A stretch of DNA of 64,000 nt, taken from positions 211,646,517-211,710,516 of the forward strand of contig JARDYH010000004.1 in NCBI GenBank assembly GCA_029215795.1, read 5' to 3'. Made by a program: the position numbers and the translations under genes. This document shows positions 34,745-45,724 of the stretch, one piece after another. Each line of letters opens with the position of its first letter. Position 1 is the first letter of the stretch. Origin of the DNA: Anniella stebbinsi (taxonomy: Eukaryota; Chordata; Lepidosauria; Squamata; Anniellidae). The notes beneath the pieces were generated by a model. That model worked only from the letters and a program-made list of their open reading frames with translations, was not told the DNA's origin and ran no database searches.

Positions 34745-34997
34745 GGCCAGATCTACCCCAAGCAGGATATAGCACTATGAAACTGCTATGAAAGCAGGAT
34801 ATAAAGGCAGGATCTACACTACTGCTTTACAGCGGTATTGAAGTGCACTAACAACTGTTGGGGCCCATTGACACATTCCATATTCCACATTCATGCCACT
34901 TTCATAGTGTTTACATCCTGCTTGGTGTTGATGTGTAATGGGCCTCAATAGTCAGTGCACTTCAATACTGCTATAAAGCTGCAGTGTAGATCCAGCC
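34745..34997. mobile_element. Group B MITE, 253 bp, 3-bp TSD CAG
   Basis: The ends GGCCAGATCTACCCCAAGCA and CAGTGTAGATCCAGCC are TIRs. Flanks are CAG on both sides (34742-34744, 34998-35000). An internal copy of 'GCAGGATCTACACTACTGC' near 34806 shows an internal duplication of the end. Confidence 0.82.
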
Positions 34998-35489
34998 CAG
35001 GGGGAGGAAGAGGGGAGGCCTTCTCAAGACCGTGAAAGGCCCCAATTGGCCTCAGTGTTGGTACCTAGAGCCAAACTGGCTCCTGCTTGAAAAATAGTGA
35101 AATTATGTGTTGGAGAAGCATCAAATTATAACTGTGTTTGTTTCACTTATTGGTTCAGGAAGTGCAAATTAGGTAAGTTCACATCAAAATGCAAACCAAA
35201 CTGCTTTCTTCCCCCATCCGTAGTACTTACACATGGGTTACAGCATACAGAGTTTGGTGTAAGGAAGGTATACTCTCATGAGTGCTATCCGCAGTTAGAT
35301 GTTTTATCAAATGTCCTGATGTGGAGCTCCTCAATGGACTACGGAATTGATATCTCTCTTTCCCAGATTAGGATGTCTGTTCACCTCCACCATGAAACTG
35401 CCTCGGGGCAGTCTATTTTTGGAGGGGAAATATGGTGTGTGGGTGCTGTTTTTCATATTTTCTATTACTCTGCGTCTAGCCACACAATA
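34998..35489. other. GRID2 intron, no gene recognised
   Basis: Unique-looking sequence. The 132-aa plus-strand ORF (35097-35495) shows no domain or exon context. Confidence 0.45.
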
Positions 35490-35499
35490 TTGTAAAACA

Positions 35500-35805
35500 A
35501 GGGTAGGCATCTTTTTTGGCCTGTGTACCCATTTGACAATTTGAGAAACCCTCCTGGGCACCATCACAAAATGGCTGCCATGGGAGGCATGGCTAGTCAC
35601 AAAGGACAAGTAACCTGCACCAAAACCTATGTATAAGGTGGTGATGGGGGTCTATGCCCTGGCACAGTAAAAGACTTTTTAAAATCAAGTATTAAGCACC
35701 AACGAAAAATATAAGTTTTTTAAAATGTAGGAGGGGTAGGGTACCTTGGCAGGTGCCAAGAAAGGTGTTGAGGGGTGCATTGCTGCTTGTGGACATCATG
35801 TTGTC
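35500..35805. mobile_element. Possible DNA-transposon remnant
   Basis: 'GGGTAGGCATCTTTTTTGGC' at the left and 'ACCTTGGCAGGTGCCAAGAA' with 'GAGGGGTGCATTGCTGC' at the right look like a GC-richer nonautonomous element. No TSD defined. Confidence 0.35.
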
Positions 35806-35877
35806 TCTAGCATTCATGTGCTTTTAGGTCCTGCAAGGTAACAGCTATTCTCCCTCGCATTGATCAGGGAGGACAGA

Positions 35878-36314
35878 GGCCTTGTCTACGCCAGCGATAG
35901 GTCATCCTCATGCATCCACATGATGCTCAGGGGATCCCGGGGCAGTTGGGGATGGCCTAGGGGCAATCCTGGGATAACCCTGGGATAGCGGAAACTGGGG
36001 ATATCCCAGTTTTCCTGCCACCTGGGACATGAAACAGGCATGGAGCCGCACAGGGTGCGCTGTGCCCTTGGGGGGGGGGGAAGCAATTTTGCCATCCCCA
36101 GGATGGTGGGGTGAGGGCGCACAGGGGTTCCTGCCTTTTCCACTGCACAACGAGGGCTCCTGGCTCTTTAAAAAAAGGCGGGCACGATGGGTGTGACGTC
36201 CCTGTTTGTTTCCGGGATGTCACATCGTGGTCTAGACCCTAGGGGAGGATTGCAGAAGCAGGTAAGTCTGCAATCCTCCCCCCTCCCTCTACACCCTTAG
36301 GTGTAGACATGCCC
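35878..36314. mobile_element. Group A MITE, 437 bp, 3-bp TSD AGA
   Basis: Ends GGCCTTGTCTACGCC and GGTGTAGACATGCCC. Flanks are AGA on both sides (35875-35877, 36315-36317). The core 'TGCATCCACATGATGCTCAG' and the block 'GGCATGGAGCCGCACAGGGT' match other copies. Confidence 0.87.
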
Positions 36315-37094
36315 AGAGTAGCACTAAAATAATTGATCGCTCTACAAAATGGAGTAATGGCATACACACAGCCTTTAATACAGAAAGAAGTGAGAGTCAT
36401 TTAATTTTCAGTTCTCCAACTTATTTCCTGTTATGCTGCTTTCTCAGTGCTGATACAGTACATTACATAAAACAACATGTAATGGACAATAAAATCAAGT
36501 AAAGCATTTTCAAACATTCCCACATCTTGAAGTGAGCAAATGAAACCACAAAAGTTCAGAGCATCTACATCAAGGGTCCACAATTTGCGGTTCCCAATGC
36601 ACGTTTTGTGGTTTAAAAGTTCTCATTAAAATTTATAATGAGAACCAATAAACCACGGATGTTGGAAAATCTCAGTTTTCATTTTCAAATATAGCTCTTG
36701 CGATTTCAGAGACATATCTGAAGCTTGTGATGGGCAACAGACAGCCCCAAGGGTTTTTACTGTAGCCAGTGGTTTTTTTTGTTAGAATCCTTCTTTCTGT
36801 TGAAATACATCCTGGCCTCTGTGGCTTGCAGAGATAAATCTGGTGATCAGTGAAAACACATTTTAAGGTTGCTTGCAGCGTTTTCTCCTTTTCTAGAGGA
36901 GTAAAAACAAGCACATGAGTTCTTTCTGTTTTCAGATTCCTCCCAGTCTGGCTTTTTCAGCTTTTGTGGCCTTTGTCAAACATCTGCACCTACAGAATGA
37001 TTGGGGAAACTGCATCATATTAAAAACTGCTGTGCCAAAAATTGTGATTCTTCCATTTTTAGCATTTCATAGGGGGTTAGGGTTAAAAGGCTGG
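36315..37094. other. GRID2 intron, no gene recognised
   Basis: Unique-looking. 36570-36690 contains 'GGTCCACAATTTGCGGTTCC', repeat-like but unassigned. Confidence 0.45.
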
Positions 37095-37545
37095 GAGAAG
37101 TGAGAATTTCAGAGAATTTTCTCTTTGGGGAGGGGCCAGGGTTTGCACATACCTTTTGAAGTGTAGCCAGTTGTTGAGGTGTCTTCTTTCTATTTTTATT
37201 TAACAACTACAAAGACAACAACAACACCCACCCCTGGCACTTGTAGGACCCCAGCATTTCTTCCTGAATGCCTATTGGAGGTGGTTGAGGTCACATGGTC
37301 TCCAACAGGCATTCAAGAAGAACTGCCGGGCTCTTCCAAAAGCTGCATTTTTTTTTTAAAAAAATTAAAAATAGAAAGAAGACCCCATCAACAACTGGCT
37401 ACACTTCCCAAGAAGAAAATTCTCCAAAATTCTCCTCTCCCAGTGAAATAGCCAGACAAATCAATGCTTCTTTTGCAGGGAGAGAAAAACGTTCCTGAAA
37501 ATAGGGGGCAAGATTTGGTACAGCACTGTATTAAATCTCCTGCTC
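37095..37545. mobile_element. Foldback element (family J)
   Basis: 'AGAATTTTCTCTTTGGGGAG', 'GAAGTGTAGCCAGTTG' and 'GTCTTCTTTCTATTTTTA' (37110-37198) reappear as reverse complements at 37362-37440. A long imperfect hairpin with a loop of about 160 nt results. The outer part 'GTTCCTGAAAATAGGGGGCA' matches 29466-29490 in reverse. Confidence 0.7.
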
Positions 37546-37599
37546 CTGTTTGAACTTGCCCACAGGTAAGATAATATTCAGAAGTCGTTTTCTGGCTGC

Positions 37600-37850
37600 C
37601 TCGACTTCCAGAGATTAGGTAAATGACCTTCTCTTTGGTGGTGCCCAACTGTGGAATTTCCTTCCTAGAGATGCTCATCTTATCTATTGCATTGAAGTTG
37701 AATGGTCAACAATGCTTATTTGTTGTTTCTTATGTGCTGTTTTATTGGGGTGTATTTTATTGTGATTTCAATCTTGTTATTTCTGTTTCTTTTCACCATT
37801 GGAAACTGCCATACAATTGAAATGTGGGCTAGAAGTACTTTGAATTAATA
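37600..37850 (+). mobile_element. L2-type LINE 3' end fragment
   Basis: 'TTGGTGGTGCCCAACTGTGG' followed by AATTTCCTTCCT corresponds to the (P)xLWNxLP region of the ORF2 C-terminus. It is followed by a T-rich 3' UTR and 'GAAGTACTTTGAATTAATAA'. Confidence 0.6.
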
Positions 37851-38057
37851 AATAACAAACAAATATCTTGCCATTTCTGTGTTGCTGATCACAAGACGTT
37901 GGCAAATCCTGTGAGGTATATTGCTCTGGAGTATTGATTCTGTTCATTAAAGACTATGGGTTCCAAATAATGGAGTTATACAACCCTTTCCTGTGGAGAT
38001 TCGTTTTCACCCTCTGTCCAGCTCTATATGTATATGAGGCCTATGGTGACATATGGA

Positions 38058-38262
38058 GCCAGTGCAGTGTTAGACTAGCACTGGAGAAACCTGGGTTCAA
38101 CCTCCTCCCCCCCTAAGCCATGCAAAACATTGGTTCATCTTGGGCCAGTCATGATCTCTCAGGCTAACCTAGCCCACGTGGCTGTTGTGGAAATGGAACG
38201 TATGCTGCCATGAGCAACTCGGAGAAAAGGCAGAATGTAAATGAAAATGTAAATATGTATGT
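38058..38262 (+). mobile_element. tRNA-derived SINE
   Basis: 'GCCAGTGCAGTGTTAGACTA' (A-box region), 'CCTGGGTTCAACCTC' (B-box-like) and 'CTTGGGCCAGTCATGATCTC' match the SINE family at 1598 in plus orientation. It ends in an A/T-rich 'AATGTAAATGAAAATGTAAA' tail. Confidence 0.7.
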
Positions 38263-38284
38263 TGTGCTGATGAAACTAGTACTA

Positions 38285-39312
38285 GTGATGGGTCAACAAA
38301 TGATGTTCAAGTTCACTAGGATTCTCTGAACATTGTCTCATCCCTTGTTTCGTGCCCGTTTGTCATTTGTGATTGTGATCACTGCTTGCTCTGTGTGGGA
38401 AGCTTGTACAAATCGAGCTGTGTTCAAATGGGAAATTTGTGTAAATCTTTTGAAATTGAAACAAAAGTCTTGAAATTTGTGCAAATTTCCTCCATACACT
38501 AAAGTGGGGCTGATTTAGTCAATTGATGAGATTTGCACAAAATAAGGAATTTCCACAAACTGAACTGGGAATTGAGCAGCAATTTTCACAAATCAAACTG
38601 ACGATTGGATGGGAGATTTATGTAAATCTCCCAAAATTTGTGCACATTTCTTGATGTGCAATGAAAGTGCATTTGTGGGTCAGAAGAGGTGGAAGATCTA
38701 GTTCACTATCTGTTGTACTGCCCCCTGTACCAAGGAATTAGGGAGCGTTTTTTAAAAGGGCCCCTGAGGAGAGGAGTAGCTGTCAACTAAAGATCACATT
38801 CATGCTTTACTAGCTGATTATGATGCATTAAAACAAGAAAGTGGCCAAATTTGTGATAGCAGCCCCCAAAATTCATCAAAACTTCCTAAGGCAGGTCAGC
38901 ATAGACTGTAGAGGAGATGAATTGCTGTAAGGGAAAACCCTAATACAAAATAAGGGAATATCTAAAAGATAAATTCGAAATGGCAGGTGGGTTACTGCCA
39001 TCCCGTTTGGGCCCCTGTGTAACGTATTGTACGTTTGTAATGGCCATTGTGCCACACACAAATAAAGTTTTATTCATTCATTCATTCATTCATTCACTAA
39101 AGTCAGTTGATTCAATCCATTGAGGGAATTTGCACAAATCTGCAAATTTGTGCAAATCAAACTAGGAACTGGGAATGAAATGGAAGTGAACACGTGTTTG
39201 ACAATTTATGAAATTTTGCAGTAAACACATGGCTGTGCTCACGTTTAAAGTTTCAAATGGGGGCATTCTCGCATGTTTGCAAGCAAAATCTAAGTTCTCA
39301 TACATTCCTAAC
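38285..39312. mobile_element. AT-rich TAGGGATG-type element, interrupted by a (CATT)n-tailed retroposon
   Basis: The ends are 'AGTGATGGGTCAACAAATGA' and 'CTCATACATTCCTAACTA'. Many copies of 'AAATTTGTGCAAATC' occur inside. The stretch 38690-39096, ending 'AATAAAGTTTTATTCATTCA' with (CATT)n, is a foreign retroposon 3' end within it. Confidence 0.5.
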
Positions 39313-40439
39313 TAATACCGGGCTGTAACTAGTTCCCTCTCTATTTTTACAGGAACATTCACCTCCCATAAAAACGGAGAAAGAATTTATCTTCTTTTGG
39401 GGGTGGGTAGAAGAATTTCTCAGACATTTGGTGGAATGAGGTTGGCTTACCACATTTTACAAATGAGGTGGTTGAGATAAGGATTTTCTTTTCTTTTTTT
39501 AATCTTTAAAAAGCCCCCTCCAGCTGCAATGAGTGGTCAATGAGCCTCTCCATCTCTCTGCAGCCTTCTGACTTCTTATAGCCACATTGATCTTCCTATG
39601 CCAGATCACCATGGAAACTATGCTAGCTAATATTGTTGCCATAGTGATCCAGGATAGGAAGAAAATTGTGACCGGAAGGAAGTCAGAATGCTGTTGAGAG
39701 TCAGAGAGGCTCACTGGTTGCTGACTATGGTTCCCAAGGCTTCTTTTAGAGTATAAAAAAATGAGGAGGGGGAATTATCCTCAACCTGCTCATTGGTGAA
39801 GTAAGATAATCCAACTCCAACCCTCTGAAATTTTAAAAATGAAACTGACCTAAGATTTGACTCAGATTTGACTATCTGTACTAGGTCCTGTAGTCTTTAC
39901 ATATTGCAATACCTGATGCCTATTGAGGGCAAGATGATGAGATTAGTCAATTGATATTTAACTCAGGCTAGATTGAAGTAATGATGATTAGCAAGCCTTC
40001 CTTTTAATGTGTGTGGATTCCATCACTGGTGGAGTTCAGTTCTCCATGGTCACTGAGCATTCCTCGTCTCATCAATGAGTCCATCAGGTGTGAGCATGGC
40101 CAGGAGTGCTTTTTATTAAACCTGCCTCATGATATTTACAACATTTCAATGAGATCTGAGACCCAGAGACTAATTACTGATGCACTGATAATTACAGGTT
40201 AGACCATGTGTGGAGGTGTTGCTACTGGCAACATAAACATTGGACATGATGACATGCAACTAAATTTCTGTAGAGAGCAGGAAATAAGTTTGTCCCTTAC
40301 CACATCTGCTCCTGTGTGTGAGACCTGGGTGCTCCCTCCTCTTCCCCTCTCAGTCCCTCCCCAGTTTTTAATTTGAGCCAGGGCTTCTCAGAACATAACC
40401 AAAGAAGAACCCCTTTCGAGAATATTTTTCAAGTTGGCA
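39313..40439. other. GRID2 intron, with one imperfect palindrome
   Basis: 39588-39660 is a palindrome-like MITE remnant ('CCAGATCACCATGGAAACTA' against 'TTGCCATAGTGATCCAGGAT'). The remainder is unique-looking. Confidence 0.45.
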
Positions 40440-40612
40440 TTAATTGTATTTTTATCATGTTGACTTTTGTATTTGTTTGTGTATTTTGTTTCTTTTTTAC
40501 CATGTATGTTTTTGATGAGTTTTTTATATTTTTGTATTGTGTTGCTTGTATTGTATGATGTCTAGATAACCTGTTTCATAGGTGTCACATAAATACAAAT
40601 AATAACTAAATA
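40440..40612 (+). mobile_element. L2-type 3' UTR remnant
   Basis: T-rich sequence ending 'GTGTCACATAAATACAAATA' with ATAACTAAATA follows the 3' tail plan of L2 copies. Confidence 0.4.
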
Positions 40613-40679
40613 CTCAGCTCTCAGATATATGAAGTAATGATAAGAGAAAGTGAGCCACATTCAAGTCGCTACATCTCCA

Positions 40680-41079
40680 TAGGGATGTGCAAATCCGCAA
40701 AACCTGAGCATGCCAACATTGTCCAAATTCCATCTTGAAGATAATTCAAACTCAAGCCTATGTCAGATTTTTTTTAAAAAAATCCTCTCTCCTTTTCACA
40801 TGAATCCATGCAAAATGTTGTACGCATCAATTGTGTATGTCTTTGAAATATATGCATTATTTTCCCATTGATTAAAGCATGCTTGTATTAATTTTTCAAA
40901 CATAAGCATGCTGTTGAATACATTTCTTTTTTGGGGGGTGTCCATAAATCAAATTGCAAGCTTGGAAATGTGTGGACTTCAACCACAGATTGTTTTTGAG
41001 TTTGTGTTCGGTCTGGAAAGTACGAACTAGGTAAATCCCGATCAAAAATGAACTGAAATTAATCTCTCATATATCCCTA
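40680..41079. mobile_element. AT-rich TAGGGATGTGC hAT-type MITE
   Basis: Ends TAGGGATGTGCAAATCC and CTCATATATCCCTA. The left end is the same as in the CpG-rich element at 2464. No matching 8-bp flanks were found. Confidence 0.55.
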
Positions 41080-42344
41080 CCAAGCAGGCTCCTGGGTTTT
41101 GCACCCTTATGTTAGCCTAATACAATGTATGTGATCACAATGAGGATTCAGAGCTTCAGCAGGTACAGAACATCGTTCTAAGTTAAACCTGCAAGGCTAA
41201 CTTTTTGGTGGCATCCTTGGGTATCCTTTGGGGGCTGATTTTACCTGTAGGATTCTTGGAAAGCTTGGGGGCTTCTTTATTTAGTACTATCCTCAGCTAC
41301 CCTCCATTATCTGAATTCTTTGTCTAGTGCTCTTGCAGATCTCAAACTCTTCCCAGTGCGATGTTTTCCTATAAAACCCAAATAATTTCATTCCCAGTCC
41401 CTCAGTTAGTGATGGGTGAGAATTTCACTTCTCTATTTTTTTATAAGAAATCACAAATTTCTTCATATTTGGGGTGGAAAGAACTTTAGATTAATAACAT
41501 TTGCATGTGGGAGGAAGTGAAATGTACAGACTTGTCTGTCCAGCTCAAGCATTTCAGAGCTTGAGCTCTAAAAAGACGGGTTTGAATCCCTTGTGTATTC
41601 TGCCACGTTTTCTGGTGATGTAGGTTTGCCACCTCTTTTTTCCTGACAGGCTCCTCATCTTTAACAGCTGTATGGCAGGCAACTACAACATGATCTTCTC
41701 CATACTAGGGAAAACTGTACCTATTGAATTTGGCCAGTGCAGATGGGTGACAATTTTGTTTTAGTTTGGTTTTGATAAGAATTTACCAAAATCCACAAAT
41801 TTCTTCATATTAGGGACAGAAAGAACTTGAGATTTTGAAAAAAATCAAATGCAAGAGAAAGCAAAATTGACAGATTGTTGATCCCCATCCTCAGTATAAA
41901 AATATCCTGGAAACAAATGTAAAAGGGTAGGGCCTTTTAGGCTGTGAAATCCCGAAGACAGAATTACTCTCCTCCAGGAAGATTGTCTGACATCCACATT
42001 GCTTTCTTTGAAATCTTGTATTGAAATCATACAGTTCTTCCTGGACATTTAACTTGTTGTTGTGCTTCCTACCTCCTTTTCTTTTTGTCCATTTATATTT
42101 TTAATTGTCTTTTTGTGTTGTCATCTTTTAAATATGTAAAAATATACATTTTACATAGGCAGTATAAAACTATTTTAAATAATTGCAATAAATAAATGAA
42201 AAAAATCTGCAGAAGAAGCAACAAACCTGTAAATACTGGATGAATTTGCCCAATTTGCCTTAGAGCGTCATAATTTTCAAGTTGCAGAATTTGGAATGTT
42301 CAATTGCAGAGTTGTAGATTTTCTGCCTATGATTAAGTTTAAGG
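41080..42344. other. GRID2 intron with old repeat remnants
   Basis: 41408-41830 shows two copies of 'ACAAATTTCTTCATATT' about 350 bp apart, likely from a diverged TAGGGATG-type element. 42050-42200 is T-rich with an 'AATTGCAATAAATAAATG' end, LINE-tail-like. Confidence 0.35.
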
Positions 42345-42440
42345 TTGCAACACTATGCATGTTTAGACAGAAAAAAGGCTGGCTGGAGGGATGCTGGGAA
42401 GTATAGGACCTTTTTCTGTCTAAATATGCATAGGATGTGT
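42345..42440. mobile_element. Palindromic MITE, about 95 bp
   Basis: 'TATGCATGTTTAGACAGAAA' with AAAGG is mirrored by CCTTT with 'TTCTGTCTAAATATGCATA'. The spacer has 'GATGCTGGGAAGTATAGG'. Confidence 0.7.
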
Positions 42441-42972
42441 CCTAGAACTGTGATCTCGCCATAAAGTTGAGGGCTGCTGTAAATCACAAGTTTCCTGCTG
42501 GAATATAAATTAAGAAGCAAACAAGCAGATAGAGGCAATTTATTGTAGTGTAATGCAATTAAGACAATCTAATAATTAAACATCAAAACAGATGTCTGCA
42601 GCAATCAAAAAGAGATCAAGGAATATGCACATGATTTCTCCAAACAATATTTGATACAGAAGATACAGGTACAGAAGGTGCTCCACACTTTACACTGGGG
42701 ACCAATTATTTCTTCACTTAATTAAGGTTGGGTAATGTGGACATAATACATTACTCATAAAGAAACAATTGAATGCTTCATCACTCAAGAACATGGCTGA
42801 GCAATAATCCTCTATATTATTTTCTAAGCCAGTAACAAAATTCTTTATAAGCACCTTTTATTGGTTTTCATTCATGTATCAAATGTATTGTTAAATATGT
42901 GGAAAGCTACTACAAGTAACACTGTGGGTTTACTTGAGAAGCAAGCAAACCATGTCATTTCAATTGGGCCAC
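42441..42972. other. GRID2 intron, no gene recognised
   Basis: AT-rich, unique-looking sequence. Confidence 0.45.
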
Positions 42973-43315
42973 ACCTAGGGATGGATGAAACTGTCAGTTT
43001 TGCTTTCTTTCAGTTTTTCATTTTTTGAAATCTTACATTTGGCTGTTCCAAAAATAAGACTTTTTTAAAAAAAGTTTTCATGAAAATTGGTGTGCATTTT
43101 TGTGCAATTCTACTAATGCATGGATTTTTGTCTAATATACACTTTTCCTTATATAATTCATTTCAATGTTATTTTCACTAATATATTTATTTTTGTGTGT
43201 ACATTTCCCTAATATATACATTTTTGAAAACAAGTTTTATTGAATAACTTCATTGCAAAATTTGAAGAAGTATGAATTTCAAAGAATAACAGTTTTGGTT
43301 CATGTATTGGTTCGA
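42973..43315. mobile_element. AT-rich TAGGGATG-type hAT MITE, left part
   Basis: It starts TAGGGATGGATGAAACTGTC and has the family interior of repeated 'TGCATTTTTGTG' and 'CTAATATA' motifs, as at 60508. It is cut at 43315 by the CR1-like copy. Likely right-end sequence ('ATGTGAACCAAATGCCTCCC', 43902-43921) resumes beyond it. Confidence 0.6.
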
Positions 43316-43866
43316 ACTTAAGAAGAGCCATGCTGGATCAGACCAAGGTCTATCTAGTCCAGCATTCTGTTCACACAGTGGCCAATCAGCTGTCCAGATG
43401 AAACCCACAAAGTGGGACATGGGTGCAAGTACACATGTCCCACCCATATTCCCCAGCAACTGGTGTATATAGGCATACTGCCTCTGATACTGGACTAGCA
43501 GCCATTGATCAGGACTAGTAGCTATTGATAACCTTCTCCTCCAGGAATTTGTCTAACTCCCTTTTAAAGCCATCCAAAATGGTGGCCATCACTACAGCTT
43601 GTAGTAGGAATTCCATATTTTAACTCTGTGCTGTGTGAAGAAGTACTTCCTTTTATTGTCCGGAATCTCCCACCAATCAGCTTCATGGGATGATGGGCTC
43701 TAGTATTATGAGAAGGAGAAAAATGTATCCCTCTCCACACTCTCCATAATTTTGTTACACCTCTATCAAGTCTCCCCTTATTTGCCTTTTTCCTCAAGCC
43801 AAACAATTTGAGTTGTTGTGACCTTCCCTCATGGGGGAGATGCTCCAGCTCCTTGATCATTTTAGT
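43316..43866 (-). mobile_element. CR1-like LINE 3' end with ORF2 remnant
   Basis: The plus-strand left edge is AACTTAAGAAGAGCCATGCT, then GGATCAGACCAAGG. On the minus strand a broken frame (43564-43860) reads LPHEGRSQQLKLFGLRKKAN, NTRAHHPMKLIGGRFRT and related blocks. This has the organisation of the CR1 ORF2 C-terminus (compare [17 protein letters not shown] and RTRNNGLKL at 4420) but is clearly a different subfamily. Confidence 0.75.
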
Positions 43867-43946
43867 AGACCTTTAGTTTGAAAGTGTCTACTCACATTAA
43901 AATGTGAACCAAATGCCTCCCCCATATTTCGTTACTCTAACAATGG

Positions 43947-44266
43947 TAGGCTGACCATATGAAAAGGAGGACAGGGCTCATGTAACTTTAACAGTTGAAG
44001 AGAAAAGGGAATTTCAGCCAGTGTCATTTGTATGCAATTAGTTCCTGGTGAAATTCCCTCTTAATCACAACAGTTAAAGTTGCAGGCACTATACTACAGT
44101 GACAATATACAAAAGAAGGCAGGGCTCCTGCAACTTTAACTGTTGTGATGAAGAGGGAATTTCACCAGGAACTAATTGCATACAAATGACACTGGCTGAA
44201 ATTCCCTTTTCTCTACAATTGTTAAAGTTACATGAGCCCTGTCCTCCTTTTCATATGGTCAGCCTA
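43947..44266. mobile_element. 320-bp foldback hAT MITE, perfect 8-bp TSD
   Basis: Ends TAGGCTGACCATATGAAAAG and CTTTTCATATGGTCAGCCTA are perfectly complementary over 20 bp. Flanks AACAATGG are identical (43939-43946, 44267-44274). This is the best-preserved copy of the family. Confidence 0.95.
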
Positions 44267-44567
44267 AACAATGGACCTCTGTTTATTCTACTCCAGATAC
44301 ATTGCCATATCTCCACATGGGCAGGGACATGATGTCAGATATGGGGGAAAAGTTTTGGTGGATGGGGTGGAGGCAAGATTTAGGAACAAAGGCATGCAAG
44401 GTTCAAAGGCATGCAAGGTTCAAAGGCAATATACCTTGGAAACACTAACGAATAAATTGCAAAAACAACAGTATATTTCAAGAGGATTTCTTGTATTCTA
44501 TACTGCATAATAACTAGAATTATACATATATAGTTATCTAGATATATTTGTGGGTTTTCATTGTTTT

Positions 44568-44912
44568 GTGAGTTCAGATATAATGGCCATTCATAGCTAG
44601 TGCAAACTGTAGCTTCCAAACCAGATGGTTTGACAACTTGGTTTGGAATCCTCTCAAAAATCATGGATTGTGAGCTGATATAGACTTGGCTTTTCAAATC
44701 ATGGGCCTCATCTACACCAAGCAGGATATAGCAGCATGAAAGCGGTATATGGTATGTGCCAGTGGGCCCCAACAGTTGTCAGTGCACTTCAATACCGCTA
44801 TAAAGCAGTAGTGTGGCTCCTGCCTTTTATTTACTGCTTTCATACAGTTTTCATAGTGCAGTATCCTGCTTGATATAGATTAGGCCATGGTTTGGTGTGA
44901 CATCTGAATACA
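44568..44912. mobile_element. MITE interrupted by a nested group B element
   Basis: The outer arms are 'GTTCAGATATAATGGCC' and 'TTTGGTGTGACATCTGAATA'. The group B element 44704-44886 sits between 'CAAATCATG' and 'ATGGTTTGG', which rejoin as CAAATCATGGTTTGG when it and one TSD copy are removed. Confidence 0.6.
44704..44886. mobile_element. Group B MITE, 183 bp, 3-bp TSD ATG
   Basis: Ends GGCCTCATCTACACCAAGCA and TTGATATAGATTAGGCC. Flanks are ATG on both sides (44701-44703, 44887-44889). The interior has 'GTGGGCCCCAACAGTTGTCA'. Confidence 0.85.
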
Positions 44913-45670
44913 ACTATATACTCTCCAAATTCTTATATTCAGTGGAGAGATATTCACCCGCCTGGGCAAGTTTTGGAAATGGAGGCTCTAGCCACACATG
45001 TTCTTCTTGCTTGGAGAAGGCTTCTGCTTGGTGTGAGGGTAGAGTGAAGAAGGCCATGTTAGACCCTGTGTGAGACAGGCATCTTTCAAAATAGCAATAG
45101 AATACATGTTTGTCCAAGATATCTTTTTTTATTTTAAAACAGATTATATATGTACTCTGTCATTGAGCACCAAATATTTTTGGCATGGGAAATGTAACTC
45201 TGGCTTACATAGGGCAGTGAAAGTTGGCCTGGACTATCCAACTAATCAAGGATGGTTTAATTGGGCAAACTCTTTCTCAAGCTCACACTGAGCCACTGTG
45301 GTAATTAAGGGTTGCTGAGAGAAACAAGCAATACCACTGTCAAGGATTCAATATACTTAAAATAAGCCTTGGGTTTTGGGGGTGGTTTTTATTTATTTAT
45401 TTATTTATTTAACGTGTCAAAAATAGCAGCTCTAGTCAAAGTTGGGGGAAAAACACAACACAACTAAATAAACTCGGCAGGGGAGAGCTTTTCATTTATG
45501 TTATTCAAACTCTACAATCCTTTCAATTCTATCTCCTTTATTAAACACCATTCCCACCCACCAGTATTCTGAACTTTGCTTCTGTTACTGTTTCTTGACG
45601 GAAAAGTCAAGGCCAGCATGAACAGTCTCCCTGTGGATAAAAACAGGATCCGCGTTCGGCTGACAGTTAC
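44913..45670. other. GRID2 intron just downstream of the 54-nt exon
   Basis: (TTTA)n microsatellite at 45389-45413. Otherwise unique-looking. Confidence 0.5.
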
Positions 45671-45724
45671 CTCATTTATAATGATCCAGTGACAGTCAAA
45701 AGCAACCAAATTGGCTTCCACAAC
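45671..45724 (-). CDS. GRID2: GRID2 coding exon (54 nt, amino-terminal domain)
   Basis: This short internal exon encodes 18 residues, VVEANLVAFDCHWIIINE, in frame with no partial codons. On the minus strand it is preceded by a pyrimidine-rich tract ending TTTCAG and followed by GTAACT, so both splice sites fit consensus. The peptide matches the glutamate receptor delta-2 (GluD2) amino-terminal domain, about residues 246-263 of the mammalian protein (positions from memory of the family). GluD2 is a postsynaptic ionotropic-receptor homologue of cerebellar Purkinje cells that binds cerebellin/neurexin through this extracellular domain. It joins in phase 0 to the exon at 24237-24410 across a 21.3-kb intron. 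GluD1 differs in this stretch, so GRID2 is preferred. The preceding exon, expected at higher coordinates, was not found in the window. Confidence 0.93.

Larger units (their letters stand above)
24411..45670 (-). other. GRID2: GRID2 intron (21.3 kb) between 54-nt and 174-nt exons
   Basis: The intron starts with the donor GTAACT (rc of 45665-45670) and ends with the acceptor TTGCAG (rc of 24411-24416). It holds the near-intact L2 LINE, the composite hAT element and many MITEs described separately. The L2 at 29958-33170 lies in the same transcriptional orientation as GRID2. Confidence 0.9.
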
